From positions 2,914,001-2,978,000 of the forward strand of contig OX595987.1 of the NCBI GenBank assembly GCA_951394045.1: a stretch of DNA of 64,000 bases, written 5' to 3'. The notes beneath the pieces were generated by a model. It was not told the origin of the DNA and did no database searches. It saw only the letters and a list, made by a program, of their open reading frames with translations. The stretch comes from Nitzschia sp. DOCU1 (taxonomy: Eukaryota; Bacillariophyta; Bacillariophyceae; Bacillariales; Bacillariaceae). Shown one piece after another: positions 8,143 to 19,924 of this stretch (the stretch's first letter is position 1; each line of letters starts with the position of its first letter). The position numbers and the translations under genes were made by a program.

Positions 8143-9708
8143 TTAGTTCGATGACTTCCAGCCGAACAGGTTGGCAACGATCACTGTAGTGTCGTCAATA
8201 ACCTGCTCTTCCTGCATCCATCGTGTCCCTGCCTCCGTCACCAGCGTGTCCACGGCCTGAGCAGGCCCGATTTGACCTTCGACGATTTCTAGGGTTTCTT
8301 GATTAGTGATAAACTCCCAGAGGCCGTCCGTAGCAACAACAAGGAACTTATCCGTCTTGGGGTCAAGATTATATTCAGTGAATTCCGGGTCGGAGATCAC
8401 ACCCGCTGAGTGGGCTACAACGTCACCAAGTGATCTGAAAAGCAGAACAAAGAAAATAAGCTTGGAAATTCGTTTCGTCGAAGTCGGGCCCAAGAAAACC
8501 GAGGCATACACACCTTGCCATGGCAAGTCCAGGGACATCCATGTGACCCAACCAAACACGAGGGGGTCCGTCAATTCCATCATCATACTCGACCGCGAAC
8601 ACACGGCCCCCGCACGCGAGAATTCGCTCTTTTTCTTTGGGAGAATCGGGTTTGTGGTCGAATGTAACATCAATAGGCACCAGTTGTCCGTTTTCTTCCT
8701 TGCCCATGATCACACGAGAGTCGCCTATATTGACACCGGTTAGATGATTACCTCGAATAATCGCCATGGAGAGCGTGGTACCACTGAATTCAGTATCAAT
8801 TCGGAAGTTTCGAAGCAAATCGCGCTCCACCTTAGCAATTGCATCCGTTACAGCAGCCTGTAGGTTGTTCGCCCAGGAAGGATGGCTGAACATCTCTGAG
8901 ATGAGCTGGTCTCGGAACCAAGCAGATACGTAATCCCCGTGCTCCCCGTGTCCATCCAAGACGCCCAGGATCAAACTATTTGTGCCGGGATCGTCTGCCA
9001 TGATGAGAGAATCTTGATTCTTCTTTCGCGGGTTGTAGGGAGCGTGACCCTTCTTGGAAACGCCCGAGTACTCAGTGACGGCACATCGCACCGCCGGGGC
9101 TTGATGCTAATAATTACAAATCGCAGAAAGACCGCAGTCAGCGGAATTCTTCCAAATGCAATCGATATGCTTTTTATGGCTAGATTTTCTTACCTTGTCC
9201 TTCTTCTTCGGCTTTTTGATCCCCTCCTGGGATTCCTGCTGTCCGACCTTGGCAACACCATCAATATTCTGACTAGCTCCCGTGACCGTCAGACGACGGC
9301 GCATTTTCTGGAACTGCTTGCCCAACACTCCGCCTCCCTAAACATTTTGGGCCCAAAAAAACAGCGTGAGACGTTTCCATTTTCAGCCTTATCTTTCCTC
9401 CTCTATCCATAAGCCTGCATGTATTAACACAGGAAGGGTGCTGCGGTTGTGGATCGTTATCTGGAGAAAGCACCTGCATTCGACCATCCTCGTCGTCCGA
9501 TCAAGTTTGGGCCATTCGAAGCGACGAGCTCCAGTTATGACTCTCGTGTAGCCGGCCACGTGGATTTTGTACTGCACGTGAAATTTGAAGCCACCCGGAA
9601 AGATCCGTGATGTCTCGCACCGATCTTTTTTCCAACAACAAAACGACTACTACTCACCATGCCCTTGGAGTGATTGGGTTCACCATTCTTATCTTCTGTT
9701 TCACTCAT
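8143..9708 (-). CDS. PP2C-family serine/threonine phosphatase
   Basis: Four exons: 9708..9658, 9337..9194, 9106..8514, 8434..8143; introns of 320, 87 and 79 nt, all GT-AG and in phase, giving 359 residues. Exon 1 (17 codons) ends at ATG before GTGAGT. Exon 2 opens with Gly-Gly-Gly directly after an AG that belongs to an in-frame TAG, so splicing is required. The catalytic domain shows the PPM motifs in order: KKNQDS, VLDGHGEHGD (metal-binding Asp), FSGTT, VNIGDSR, AMARSLGD (rebuilt across the third splice), VVATDGLWE and DDTTVIVA. PP2C enzymes are Mg/Mn-dependent phosphatases. The Lys-rich N-terminal 65 residues are not conserved and could be regulatory. Assigning exon 1 is less certain than the rest; a start at the ATG at 9304 is the alternative. 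Confidence 0.9.
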
Positions 9709-10295
9709 CGTCAAACAATATACTATTGCTACAATCTCTCTCTCTGGTGGAAGATACAACCGCCTAGGTGATGTTGTTGTTGGCCCTTGGATTGAAGCCT
9801 GCCTCCAGTCGAGGGAGAAGTCGAAGGGTTGCCCTTCGTCGCCCTCGCAGATGGTTACCGCGGCCGGCAAACGCTTCTTTGCCGTTCCCGTGACTTTTTC
9901 GTCGAATAAATGACTCCTTGTGGCGAACTTTTATTATAGCCCCAAATTTAGCTCAATGCGAACAGCTTACATTTGTGCCTTTGTCTCCATTATGTAGAAT
10001 GAGCATGACGAATAAATACGACAAACTCATTTAACGTCAAATGTTTTTCCACTTCTGCCTATTTACCCGCTGAAAGCCGATGGTGATGTTGCGAGTACGA
10101 TCAGTCATTACGCGAAGGCGGAACGATCTTTTTGTTTTGCGCTCGACCCAATGACGATGATGGCGAGTCGCCAGTACGATACTGCATGCTAGAACACCAT
10201 CAGTCAGTCAAAGCGATAATAACAGGGAGGGGTAGAAATTCAAACAGTGAAATAATAAGGAAGCGAGACTGGTGTGTAGGTGCTTTTCTATCGTC
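9709..10295. promoter_or_regulatory. Divergent intergenic region, PP2C / DHHC
   Basis: 587 bp between divergent genes. No repeats, RNA genes or coding potential of note were seen; short open frames here have no recognisable composition. Confidence 0.45.
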
Positions 10296-11570
10296 ATGGC
10301 CAGTGACCATCATCCGTCGATTTATGAGCAGAATTGGGCAGATACTTGGCATTCCTTCAACAGAGCTCTGAGATCTCCCGATCACTTCAATGCTTTCACC
10401 TGGCTTTTTCGTCTCGCGAGAGGAATTGCTGGGCTACTTTATTTTAAATCAGGAATCTATAAACTGGGGATTCATCGATGGTGGCGATCAACAGTCCCAG
10501 CGTTTGGAATTTCCCTGATATGCTTGGTTGTGGTGGCGTACTATTTGAATCTTCGCCCTGTGATTGTCAAGCGATGGTGTTGTCCAGTCGATGTTATCCC
10601 AGATGAGCGATGCAAAGGTGGTGGGTGCCGCTGGGGCATATTTCACGACCTATTGGTTTTCTACTTTGGGACAATTATCTTGTTTCACTACGTTTCGGCC
10701 TGTTTTCGATCCCCTGGGGTGGCACTAGCTGCTGAATACAACGAGTTGGAGCCTACTCTAGAATTACCAGATCACCTCGCATGGGACAGTCTGGACTCGC
10801 AAGGAGGTTGCTGTTGTCATGGTCCAAGAGTAGATATTGCCGCTGAGCGAAGGCGGATGTCCTGGTATCGCGACAATATGTGTGCCAAGAGCAAGGCATC
10901 CACAGATGTTTTCCCAGACGTGGAATGGACCGACTGCAAACATTGTGGGATAAGTCGACCACCACGATGCCATCACTGCAGCGTATGCAACCGATGTATT
11001 CTTCGTTTCGATCATCATTGTGTTTGGCTTAACAACTGCATCGGGCAAAACAACTATCGGAGCTTTCTGCTGACGATATTCTTCTTGACGACAGCTTGTT
11101 GGTACGGGGTTGCAATGCTTTGGCTCCCATTCTACGAGCCTCTGAAAGAACAAGTATCAAAGCATGGCTGGCATTTTCTATACGAGAACAAGACTGGTTT
11201 CCTAAATCTTCCACCGCCAGGGACACTCCTGGTGCAAATTTTCTCTGATGGCTTAGAGACGGAAGTTGTTATCAAACTGGTGTTTCCTCTGCTTTTCAGC
11301 GTGGGTCTGTTGCAAATTGTCTTTCTGTCCTATCATATTCGATACCTTCTTATGGCACGAACGACCCTAGAGTACAAAATCCTCTTGGAAAGGCAATACC
11401 AAGCTTTAGTGGAAAGGAATGAGATCTATCGCGTTCCCCACAATCCGTTTGATCATGGGTGGATCAACAACGTAAAGGACGTTCTTGGACCCATCCCGCT
11501 TTTGGCCTTGTTCCCAGTCTCTGTTGCTGGAGATCATGATTGGGCACAGAGTGGCAAAAAGTCCACCTGA
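10296..11570 (+). CDS. DHHC-type palmitoyltransferase
   Basis: Single exon, 424 residues from the ATG at 10296; the frame is open eight codons further upstream but has no earlier ATG. The cysteine-rich domain reads C..C....PPRCHHCSVCNRCILRFDHHCVWLNNCIGQNNYRSF, with the catalytic DHHC tetrad at residues 239-242 (nt 11010-11021). Four hydrophobic segments are visible: two before the domain (about 70-95 and 130-150) and two after it. A C-terminal NPFDHGWINNVKDVLGP segment resembles the conserved NPxDxGxxxN motif of these enzymes. They transfer palmitate to cysteines of membrane-associated proteins, usually at the ER or Golgi. The long lumenal or cytosolic stretch between helices 1 and 2 (about 100-130) contains a CC...C...GGGC cluster. 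The Swf1/ZDHHC4-like subclass is possible but not shown. Confidence 0.92.
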   Translation: MASDHHPSIYEQNWADTWHSFNRALRSPDHFNAFTWLFRLARGIAGLLYFKSGIYKLGIHRWWRSTVPAFGISLICLVVVAYYLNLRPVIVKRWCCPVDVIPDERCKGGGCRWGIFHDLLVFYFGTIILFHYVSACFRSPGVALAAEYNELEPTLELPDHLAWDSLDSQGGCCCHGPRVDIAAERRRMSWYRDNMCAKSKASTDVFPDVEWTDCKHCGISRPPRCHHCSVCNRCILRFDHHCVWLNNCIGQNNYRSFLLTIFFLTTACWYGVAMLWLPFYEPLKEQVSKHGWHFLYENKTGFLNLPPPGTLLVQIFSDGLETEVVIKLVFPLLFSVGLLQIVFLSYHIRYLLMARTTLEYKILLERQYQALVERNEIYRVPHNPFDHGWINNVKDVLGPIPLLALFPVSVAGDHDWAQSGKKST

Positions 11571-11598
11571 AGCCGTCATGGAAGATCTCGGTGGTTTG

Positions 11599-14500
11599 TT
11601 ATGAGACACTCCGCCCGCTGCCACTCACGATGCTGTTGCTGCGGCTCCGGCTCGCGACTCCTTCCTGCCCTTTCGAATTGTTGGTGGAAAAGAAAAATCT
11701 CAGAAGCCAATTCATCCCGAACGGCCCATCTTTGTCTCGCATGGAATCGCGCACTCGGTCGAAAGTTTCTCCTTTGGCGTAGAGCTTCGCTCCCCAACCC
11801 CTAAGCTTGATGGTATACATGTCGTTCTTGCGATCGTACCTTTCCACTGTACCTTCACCGTACGCCGTCAGTGCCTCTTCTCCGACCGCGGCCTTCAATG
11901 GACCTAAAATAGCTTCAGGTTGCAAATACATGACCATACCGGCTGAAGGCACTGTGACAATGTGAACTCCTGAAACGTCAAGAGGGCGTTAGATTCTTGT
12001 GGACGCAGCAAGAAAACTAGCATCTGCCGGGACAACGTACCAGTTGTTGGTTCGACCGACTCCAAGATTCCAGACAGTCCAAGGTTTGTCAGCACGGGAT
12101 AGCCTTCCTTGCAATCTTTTGCAATGGCAGACTTGATATCCACACCGCGGATCCAAGCGATAGGGTGAGCACCGTTTGCCAAAGTCCAGTTGGACAGCGA
12201 TATCTTGTAGAAGCCATCCTTTTCACGGAAGCCGACGATGCGTCCATTTCCAAATGCTGTGGACACAGAGGCGGCGTCGCGATAGTAACGTTGGAACTTT
12301 ACTGGCGCGACTTCCCCTCCTTCCTTTGGTTCTGCCTTTGGCTTTGTCGCCGAGAATCGCCCAGCAAAATCAAGTGTGGATGACACCAAAGTTCCGAAGG
12401 CAGACAGAATGCCATCTGGGCCTTTGGTTCCCTTGGACTCTTTCCAGATCTGTGCCGTTTTGACCGTGCAGTAGAGCTTGGGATGCGATCCATCACCCAA
12501 AGTCCAGGCAGAAATGGTCAAGCCAATCGTTTGATTAAGCCCTTCGGGTTCAATCTTGGACGAATCTTTCTTGAATTTCAATGGTAACGGACGACTGACT
12601 TCTGCTTCACCAAATGGTGTCTGAATCAATGTTCCTTGGGCGAAGGGAAAGTCAAGCTGTTTTGGCGTTTCCGGGGCCGCCGGCGAAGTTCCGGATGGTC
12701 GGCGGAAGAGCGAGGCCAGGAGTGATTCCTTTGCAACCTTGATGCAGCTTTCGTTCAGATAAGCCCTAGCCTTCCATCCAATCATATCAACAGCAACAAT
12801 ATTTTGTAGGACTCTGTGCTCGACAACCACGGCCGGACCGTAGGGTGTGCTACATTTCTCGCCCTCTTGAAACAGGGTTTTCTTTGGTTCCTTGGGGCCA
12901 CCCGTCCAGAACGCCACCAGTGAGCTTGGCTTTTTGTCCACTTGTGGTAAATACGGTGGCACAAACTTCGAAATATATCGGCCATCAATCTTTGCGGTAA
13001 CGTTGAATTGCCGTTGCTTCGCCTTCTCTTGGTTGCTTCCGTCGGAACTGATGGAGCTAATAGACGACGAATCGCTGATGATCGAATTTGGTCCTTTTGG
13101 TTCCAGGCTGGATGGGGTCTTGCGGGTTTCTTTGCCCGGCGAACTTCCAGTGGGCGCCGAGATCAATTCATCTGTTGATTCATCTGTGGACACCGTCTGG
13201 TTGGTGCGCACCTTCAGTGGCGAGGTGTTGGTTCGTCGAAGATGAGGCGATCGCTTGAATTCTCCTTCATCATCAGTGACTTCATCGGTTTCTACCACTG
13301 TTTCAAGCGGCGCGGGCGCGGATGTCCGCCGTTCCAAGTGTTGCGAGCGTGGTCGTATGGCTTCCTCCTTTACTTTTTGGAGATGTTCATTCACCTGAAC
13401 ATCAAGCGGCCTCCAATCAAGTGCAACCTCATATCGATTGAACTCGGGTTCAAATCCTTTGATGACACCACTTCCATAAGGCGTTTTGACCTTTTCTCCA
13501 TCTTTCCATAGTCGTTCTGCCATGATAAGACTGACAGGTTCGACGCCTTTCTCCTCGAGGAATTGGTTGGCTCTCCAAATGGATTGATTCAACTCTGCTC
13601 GTCGGTCCGCCTTTTGCCTCTCCGACAGCCACTGCTTGCTGGAAATCGAATGAAAGTCCTTGACGGACTCGTCGCAAACCCTACGTAGACCTGTGACTCG
13701 AATGAGCGGAGGATCACGAGAGGCGGCATGGAGGGCCGCCTCGGGATAGGTATGGAAGAAGCACGGATACAGCTCCTTCTCTTTCCAACGTGCAGGTGCG
13801 TACCCATACGTTCGATTTACCCCTTGCACCACGTGGACGTAGAGCGCTTCGAATTCATACGGAAAGCTGTCAAACATTAGCTCAGCTGCCCGCACGTCGC
13901 CTTGACCATTGTCGCAAACAAAAATGTGCTGATATTCTGGATATATGGATACGTAGCGTTTGAAATTGTCAAACTTTTTCCGTGCCAAGGGCTCGAAATC
14001 GTTGGTGGCGATATATTGAGATCCAGAGGTAATGTCCCCAGGAAGCATGGAGGGAACTGTATGCATGCCCTTTCTGCCATCCGCGCTCAACATTCGCAAC
14101 TTTTCAAACTTTCGGAAACTCGATTGTTCGCTCAAGTCCTTGTATACATGTGGTCGAGCTGACAGAAAAACTAGATTTCCCACTCGATTTTCGGGCCACT
14201 CTTCAGGACCCACAGTTCCCAGATCTAGTTCCCGATAAAACGCCAAAACTCCCGGATAGACAACTTTCTTGGTATATCGCTTGTCAATGCCAGCGGGATA
14301 AGAACCACCCGATGACACCAAAGTATCGTCCACATCTGACAAAATTTTACGCCATGCCATGTGTTGTCGCCGCTGGGCACGCTTCGTTCCCATTTGCATG
14401 TGGGATATTTGAAGCGCCCCTTCCTTTCGAATATGCGCTAGAATATCTTGCCGTATCGTCTCCGACTTGATGTCATCATAAATCAGCTTGTTCATGGAAA

Positions 14501-15442
14501 AGTAATCCCCCTTGGCATCCGTCAAAGTCTTGATTTCGGACAAGTCATCGCCATGCGTATTCAAAATGATATTTCGTACCCACTGTTCCGCTCGAGGATT
14601 CGCTCGCAATTTGAGAATTTGCAGAGCATGCAAGACAATGACTCGAGACATGGCAGTTAATGCTGGTAATCGATCCACCGCCAAAAGCTGCACTAATTCT
14701 GTCCGATGCTGCCCCGAAAAATTTCGATGGTCCTTGATTTTGTAAATCAGCAAGCCCAGTTTCACATGACAAACCAGATAATTCAAAGCCACAGCATCGC
14801 ATTCGGCAAAGATGGAAATGATTTGCTTTTCATTTTTGAAGACAAATCGCTGGTTGATGAAATTGTTAATCGTAGAAGGAATCAATAATTGATCGATATC
14901 ACGTAAACAATTGTTGATACGCTGCAGTTGCTCTTCCACACTAACTTTGACGTGATGTCCGTGCGTATTGTTGAGCGACATGTTCCGTCGTAACTGTGTG
15001 GTTCGACTCAGTGCGACGCGATGCATGTATCTGTCCCATAAATGCATGGCATAACTCGACAGCACCACAGCAAAGAATCCCAGACTCGGACTGTACAAAC
15101 CAAAGGCAAGAGGCGAATCTTTGGCAAAGAAGAGTGCAGTCGAAAACAGCAAGGCAAAAATGGTCCAAAACCGATTTTCGTATTCTTGTGCATGATGGAC
15201 TCCACTCTCTTCGTAGGCCATGAATAAATACAAGGAATACGCCAGGGATAATGTACAGGAGCAAATCACAGGAGCCACCGCAAAAAGTGCTAGAATGATC
15301 AAGATGAGGCTCTGCATAGCGCAATCAGAGTGGCAATGTCAGAAGATTCGTTAGATTCGTCGAGCCATGAGAGAAAAGTGGAGCATGTAGTACTTACCAC
15401 TAGCACCCACAGCAGCACGATCATGGCAGCAATGCGATCCAT
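11599..15442 (-). CDS. App1-like phosphatidate phosphatase with N-terminal membrane helices and repeated TPYG modules
   Basis: Exons: 15442..15398 (probable), 15311..12041, 11969..11599. The 71-nt last intron is certain from frame continuity. The first exon is inferred from a perfect GTAAGT donor and a CAG acceptor in phase, giving MDRIAAMIVLLWVLV joined to SLILIILALF; otherwise translation starts at the ATG at 15317 (1,215 residues). Numbering from that ATG, hydrophobic helices lie within 1-95. An App1-type (DUF2183) catalytic domain starts at SDVDDT (D328, D330, T332, the DxDxT nucleophile motif), followed by LVFLSARPHVY and CDNGQGD. The family dephosphorylates phosphatidate to diacylglycerol. 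The C-terminal half has about six modules beginning TPYG/TPFG/TAFG/TAYG followed by beta-strand patterns, with an acidic Ser-rich linker among them; the modules may bind a partner. It converges on the DHHC gene with a 28-bp gap. Confidence 0.83.
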
Positions 15443-16394
15443 GATTGTCTCCAAAGAAAAAGTTCTTTTGAATGTTGTTGTATTTGAGAATGGGCAGTCA
15501 ACGACGACGACGACGACGACGACGACGACTCGAATCGTGCTATCGATAGTTGAGGACAGCCGCAGTTTGGTTCATGAACGAAAAAGGCTGGCTGGCGGAC
15601 TGGGAACGAAAAGTGGAACTGGCACGGGTCGTATTCTGCAACTCTCTCGTTAGGCCAGCAGTAGTAAGTAGTGAAGTGGTACTGATTCGTGTCAAGCCGA
15701 GATTCCTGGATCCGATGGGAACTCGACGCCCACAAGGATTTTTCGATAACTTCCTCGTGTTAAAACAAGTGTATCTTAGACAGCAAAATGGAGCTTCTCT
15801 TCCATGTACAAGATACTTTCTCTCGGAAGAATAAGGGATTCAAGCAACGTTGCTTGGTGTCTTGTTGTTGAATGATATCATAGAAGGTGTTGACAAATGC
15901 GAAACGTGGTGTCGTGAGAGGTGTCTCCGCCTATCTTCTTGTTTTCTTTTTTGTCTTTTGCTCGATGAAGGATGATGATCGGCGGCGTGGCATGCGTATC
16001 CGTTGCGCTCCCATTGGCGGCAATTTCGCGACTGTAGATCGGCACGGAATTCCTAGTACGACGAGAAAGGCGCGAAGCTCGGCACGATCGCGCCGATGAC
16101 GACGACAAAGTTTCGGCGATTGAACGGCATCATTAGTCGTCCGAGTCAACCATGGATCACGGGTTGAGTCACTCTCAAACGGTCCAACCATCAGGCAGGA
16201 CGAGACGACACGATCATCACTCACCAAGTGGCCCACAGCGCACAGCGCAAACTCCAGCAGAACCAATCACTCTTGCAGTTGCACCCATCTTTTCTCTAAA
16301 AGATCCAATAGTATAGTCCCATAGGATCCGGCATCCCAGTTACTCCTTCATCTTCATTATCGTTTGAGAGAGATTTTTGTATCCCAACGACACC
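15443..16394. promoter_or_regulatory. Divergent intergenic region, App1-like / CWC21-like
   Basis: 952 bp between divergent genes. It contains an ACG trinucleotide run at 15501-15529. Nothing else recognisable was found; short open frames on both strands look non-coding. A small unrecognised gene cannot be excluded in a gap of this size. Confidence 0.45.
15501..15529. repeat. (ACG)n microsatellite
   Basis: Nine uninterrupted ACG units plus AC, lying about 60 bp upstream of the App1-like first exon, so probably in its promoter or 5' UTR. Confidence 0.9.
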
Positions 16395-18041
16395 ATGTAT
16401 AATGGAATCGGCCTAAGTTCCGTCCGAGGAACAGCCACGTCGGGTCATGTGCAAGCCAGTCGAGGCCATGTACGGGGATCGCGGTTGCGCCGGCAACAAG
16501 AACGAAATGCGGCTTCGTTTGCCCCAAAATACAATCCAGTCAGTGCGGCAGCACGAGAACGTGGCAATGTCGAAATCCAGCGTCATGAAGAAAAACGACG
16601 ATTGGAAAATCGATTGCTGGAATTGCGGGAAGAACTGGAAGAAAATCCTAAAATGTCCAGCACAGAGGTCGAACGGAGAATTCAACAAGAGCGGGAGCGG
16701 CAGTTGAGAATTTGGAAGGAACAAGATGAACGGGAAGCGCAAAAGCAAAACGCTGCTTCTGGTGGTGAAGGAGATGCGCAAGGGGTGGGAGAGGCCGGGG
16801 AAGTTGCTGAAGGAGCTCTGCCCCCAGAAGAAGAAGGTAAGGCGCCGTCGGACGTGATGGCTCGCGTAGATCGAAATAATAGGCGATGGGACAATCCCAA
16901 TTATGAACGAGGACGACCTCGACAGCAGAAGAACGATCAATGGGAACGAGGTGGTGATCGTGGTGGTCGGGGGAGCAACGATGATAGGCGCCGTCGAAAG
17001 ACAACCAATACGCATGTAGATGCCAAGCTGAAGGAACAAGAAAATGAACGTCTGAGGGACGCCTTGGGCATTTCCAAAGACAAGCACGTGGAGGGGCAAG
17101 CCTTTGATCAAGAATTGCAAGCACAGAAAAAGCAAGATCGGGTGCTGGAACAAGAACGGCTTCGCAAGGCACAAGAAAAGGAAGAACGCAAGCAAGCCAA
17201 GGCAGCCAAAAAAGCAGCAAAGCTGGCCAAGAAAAAAGCTGACAAGGAATCAGGAGTACGGTCTCGCAAGCGTAGGCGTCGACGGCGATCTCCTTCTACT
17301 TCCTCGTCGTCGTCGTCGAGTTCCACCAGTACCAGTAGCCGAAACAGCTACAGCAGTCATTCTAGCTCTTCGGCGTACAGCGCGGAGAGTAGATCTCGGT
17401 CCACCTCCTCTGGGAGCTACTCATCGTACTCGTCCGATAGCAGCAAGAGTTCGCGTGGCGGGCGTGGGCGATCCAACAAAGGTAGAAGGGGACGAAAGAG
17501 ATCTCTTAGCTCGGACAGCCGATCTTCGCGATCCAGTCAAACCACCAGTACTGTGGACAGCCTCGAGCTGGAACGCTCGCGTCGTCGAAAGAAGGCCAGG
17601 AAGGAAGGTCCATCGGACAAAGCCAACAAGAATTCTCCAACCAAAAAGGGCGCGTCCCCCAAAGACAAGGAAACGAAAACATCCTCGCCGCCAAAGCCTT
17701 CTGATGCTTCACCTACGGCTTCATCCAAGCGGAGCAAGGACAAAGACGACAAACCTACCAGCGACACCAAGCGGGGAGACAAGAGAAGACGCTCTAGATC
17801 CAAGTCCCGCTCCGCTAGTCGATCTCGCAGCCACAGTAGCGACTCACGCAGTCGGTCCAGTTCAAGGAGTCGATCCCCAAGTCCCCACAAGGACGACAGC
17901 AAAAACACAAAGAAACAAAAAGACAAGCCTTCATCTTCTCGCAAGGAGCGTAGTCAAAGCGGTTCGCGCTCTCGATCTTCTTCGGGATCTCGTTCCAGGT
18001 CTTCTTCTCGATCCCGGTCGGGAAGGAGTCAGTCTCGTTGA
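16395..18041 (+). CDS. Pre-mRNA splicing factor CWC21/SRRM2 homologue (cwf21 domain, RS-rich tail)
   Basis: Single exon, 548 residues from the ATG at 16395. The N-terminus MYNGIGLSSVRGTATSGHVQ matches the diagnostic start of Cwc21/SRRM2 proteins, which contact the spliceosome centre. The cwf21 domain follows at about 60-110 (RHEEKRRLENRLLELREELEENPKMSSTEVERRIQQERERQLR), predicted helical. The middle is Lys/Glu/Arg-rich coiled coil (about 200-290). From about 300 onward the protein is an RS/SR-rich, intrinsically disordered tail with polyserine (from the TCG-rich stretch near 17300) ending in RSRSGRSQSR. Yeast Cwc21 is short and lacks the tail; the animal SRRM2 has a far longer one, so this is intermediate. 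Expected role: nuclear, part of the active spliceosome near Prp8. Firm call for the N-terminus; the disordered part carries no specific functional signal. Confidence 0.9.
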   Translation: MYNGIGLSSVRGTATSGHVQASRGHVRGSRLRRQQERNAASFAPKYNPVSAAARERGNVEIQRHEEKRRLENRLLELREELEENPKMSSTEVERRIQQERERQLRIWKEQDEREAQKQNAASGGEGDAQGVGEAGEVAEGALPPEEEGKAPSDVMARVDRNNRRWDNPNYERGRPRQQKNDQWERGGDRGGRGSNDDRRRRKTTNTHVDAKLKEQENERLRDALGISKDKHVEGQAFDQELQAQKKQDRVLEQERLRKAQEKEERKQAKAAKKAAKLAKKKADKESGVRSRKRRRRRRSPSTSSSSSSSSTSTSSRNSYSSHSSSSAYSAESRSRSTSSGSYSSYSSDSSKSSRGGRGRSNKGRRGRKRSLSSDSRSSRSSQTTSTVDSLELERSRRRKKARKEGPSDKANKNSPTKKGASPKDKETKTSSPPKPSDASPTASSKRSKDKDDKPTSDTKRGDKRRRSRSKSRSASRSRSHSSDSRSRSSSRSRSPSPHKDDSKNTKKQKDKPSSSRKERSQSGSRSRSSSGSRSRSSSRSRSGRSQSR

Positions 18042-18071
18042 TATAAGGCACACAAAAAGGGAAATATCTAG

Positions 18072-18092
18072 CTACTACTACTACTACTACTA
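18072..18092. repeat. (CTA)7 microsatellite
   Basis: Seven CTA units between the convergent CWC21-like and AP-2 mu genes, in their 3' untranslated sequence. Confidence 0.85.
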
Positions 18093-18219
18093 AATTCAAG
18101 TTTCACATGTTCTATAGAACCTCGTACTAGTACAAACATAAAAATATATCGCAACAGGAGCACGACAAGCCACAGCAGAAGTAGACGAATATATAACTTC
18201 CCCTTCCCGCGCTCTTCTT

Positions 18220-19924
18220 CTAAATACGAATTTGATAATTTCCCGCCTTGGTAATATATCGGACCCATCGGTTGGTATGGTAGCCAGACTTGTCATAGAC
18301 ACGCAAAAATCGAACATGCACACCGCTAGCAGTAAACATGGGAACTTGAAATTCTGCGCTGATTGGTGGTCGGCTCCATGGCTTGGGGCGGACCGTGGGC
18401 ATGAGGTCCACGTCGGCTTGAATGTGGCATTCTGCTTTCCCGGGGAATCGCTTGACACGCCATACAATGGCCTGTTGTTCGGGTTCATACTTGGCACGGC
18501 CAAAGGAGTGCTTAATCTTCGCCTTAGCAGTATTCTTTGGCACGGGAATCTTGATCACCACGTGCGTAGCGAATAATTGATCTGAAAAGTTTGCTATTAC
18601 TTTGACGTTGATGGAAACCCTGTTTTCAGAAGCGGGGGAGATAACATGGTTAGAGTACATCCTGAAACAGTCCAATGCTCGCGTTCTCTCCATTAAAAAT
18701 ACTTACTTTGTGAGACCTTGTTCTTCTTGAACAGCGGGAATGATTCGGAAAGGTAGATTGATATTATCCGTGACACGATATCTCATCAGTTCAAATTCAC
18801 CATCCGGAGGAATAAAGGTAATCGTACGATCGGCATCAAACTTTCCCAGCCGCACGCATCGGTGAAAGGTACAATCATCGATTTCAACACCGGGTTTTCG
18901 TTGCCCTTCCTTCTCAATTACGAGCTTGTCGTTGAGACCGAATTTGCATTCCGGCATGCCCGTCAATTTGGTGTTCATTTGGACGCCACCCGTCACCTCA
19001 TTTCGCAAGACAGCTCCAGTGGACGACAGCAAGAGGTTCACACTCTCCAGAACATCAATGTAAACTTCATTCTTCTTGTGACGAATACCTTCACGTCTCC
19101 AATCGATTGCTCCTGTAATTTGACTTGTCAGTTGAGAAGGTTCCGGCTCATCTTGTGGCTTGACATTGCCCAAGTTAATGTACAGGCGCAGCACATCTAC
19201 GGCACAATTTTGCGGGTATCCAAAGTCCATGGTCTCGTCCATGAGTTCGTAAATCAAAGTCATGTTATTTCGCATGGCGTTCTCATCGAACTCATCTCCA
19301 AGATATCCCTTGAGGATTCGGATCAATTGAAAGAGATATTCAAACACCAAGGCAGGATTGACGTTGGATCGAGTCAAAGCGACAAAGAACATGTTCAAGT
19401 GACGAGTGTACAGAAACGAGCAGTTTTCAATGCGCTTTACTGGAGCCTCTGTTCCTGTCTCCTTAGTAGCAATGACCTGGGGAAAAAGGTAATAAGAAAA
19501 AGATTGCAAAAGGACATGTTGAGAAATGATGAACTCGGTGGCGCTTCAAAATAAAAGTTGTGTGGCCATTGTATGTGCATCATTCCCGGGGGTTATCCGA
19601 GCGTTAAGCACGTCTTGATCGGACCGATCAAATAGAAATTGTACAGCCACGTATACGATATAAAGGAAACCCACTGCATCCAACGCTTCGACCATGACAA
19701 GGTGCCTTCTTTCGACTCATCCCAACTTACTTGCAATCGAAAGGAATCAGCGGCAGCTCTGTTGACATCATCTCTGTAAGAATAACAATAGCGAGAAAGT
19801 GCGTTAGAAAAGCGACTCGGAACGGCGTTTCTTTCATCCACGATACGAGTCATTCGACTCACCGATATTGACGGGAGATCATAATGTCTCCCTTTTGATT
19901 GAGGATCATGATCATGGAAATCAT
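18220..19924 (-). CDS. AP2M1: AP-2 complex subunit mu
   Basis: Four exons: 19924..19863, 19773..19731, 19476..18707, 18619..18220; introns of 89, 254 and 87 nt, GT-AG, all phases consistent, 424 residues (human AP-2 mu is about 435). The N-terminal longin-type domain reads MISMIMILNQKGDIMISRQYRDDVNRAAADSFR. The C-terminal mu homology domain begins near 165 (WRREGIRHKKNEVYIDVLESVNLLLSSTG). FIPPDGEFELMRYRVT, LPFRIIP and the terminal WVRYITKAGNYQIRI identify AP-2 rather than AP-1, AP-3 or AP-4 mu. AP-2 mu binds Yxx-phi cargo signals during clathrin-mediated endocytosis at the plasma membrane. Several nearby ATGs exist at the start (19924, 19915, 19909); the first fits the family best. LPMO copy 2 lies 592 bp upstream, transcribed in the same direction and ending toward it. 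Confidence 0.94.
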
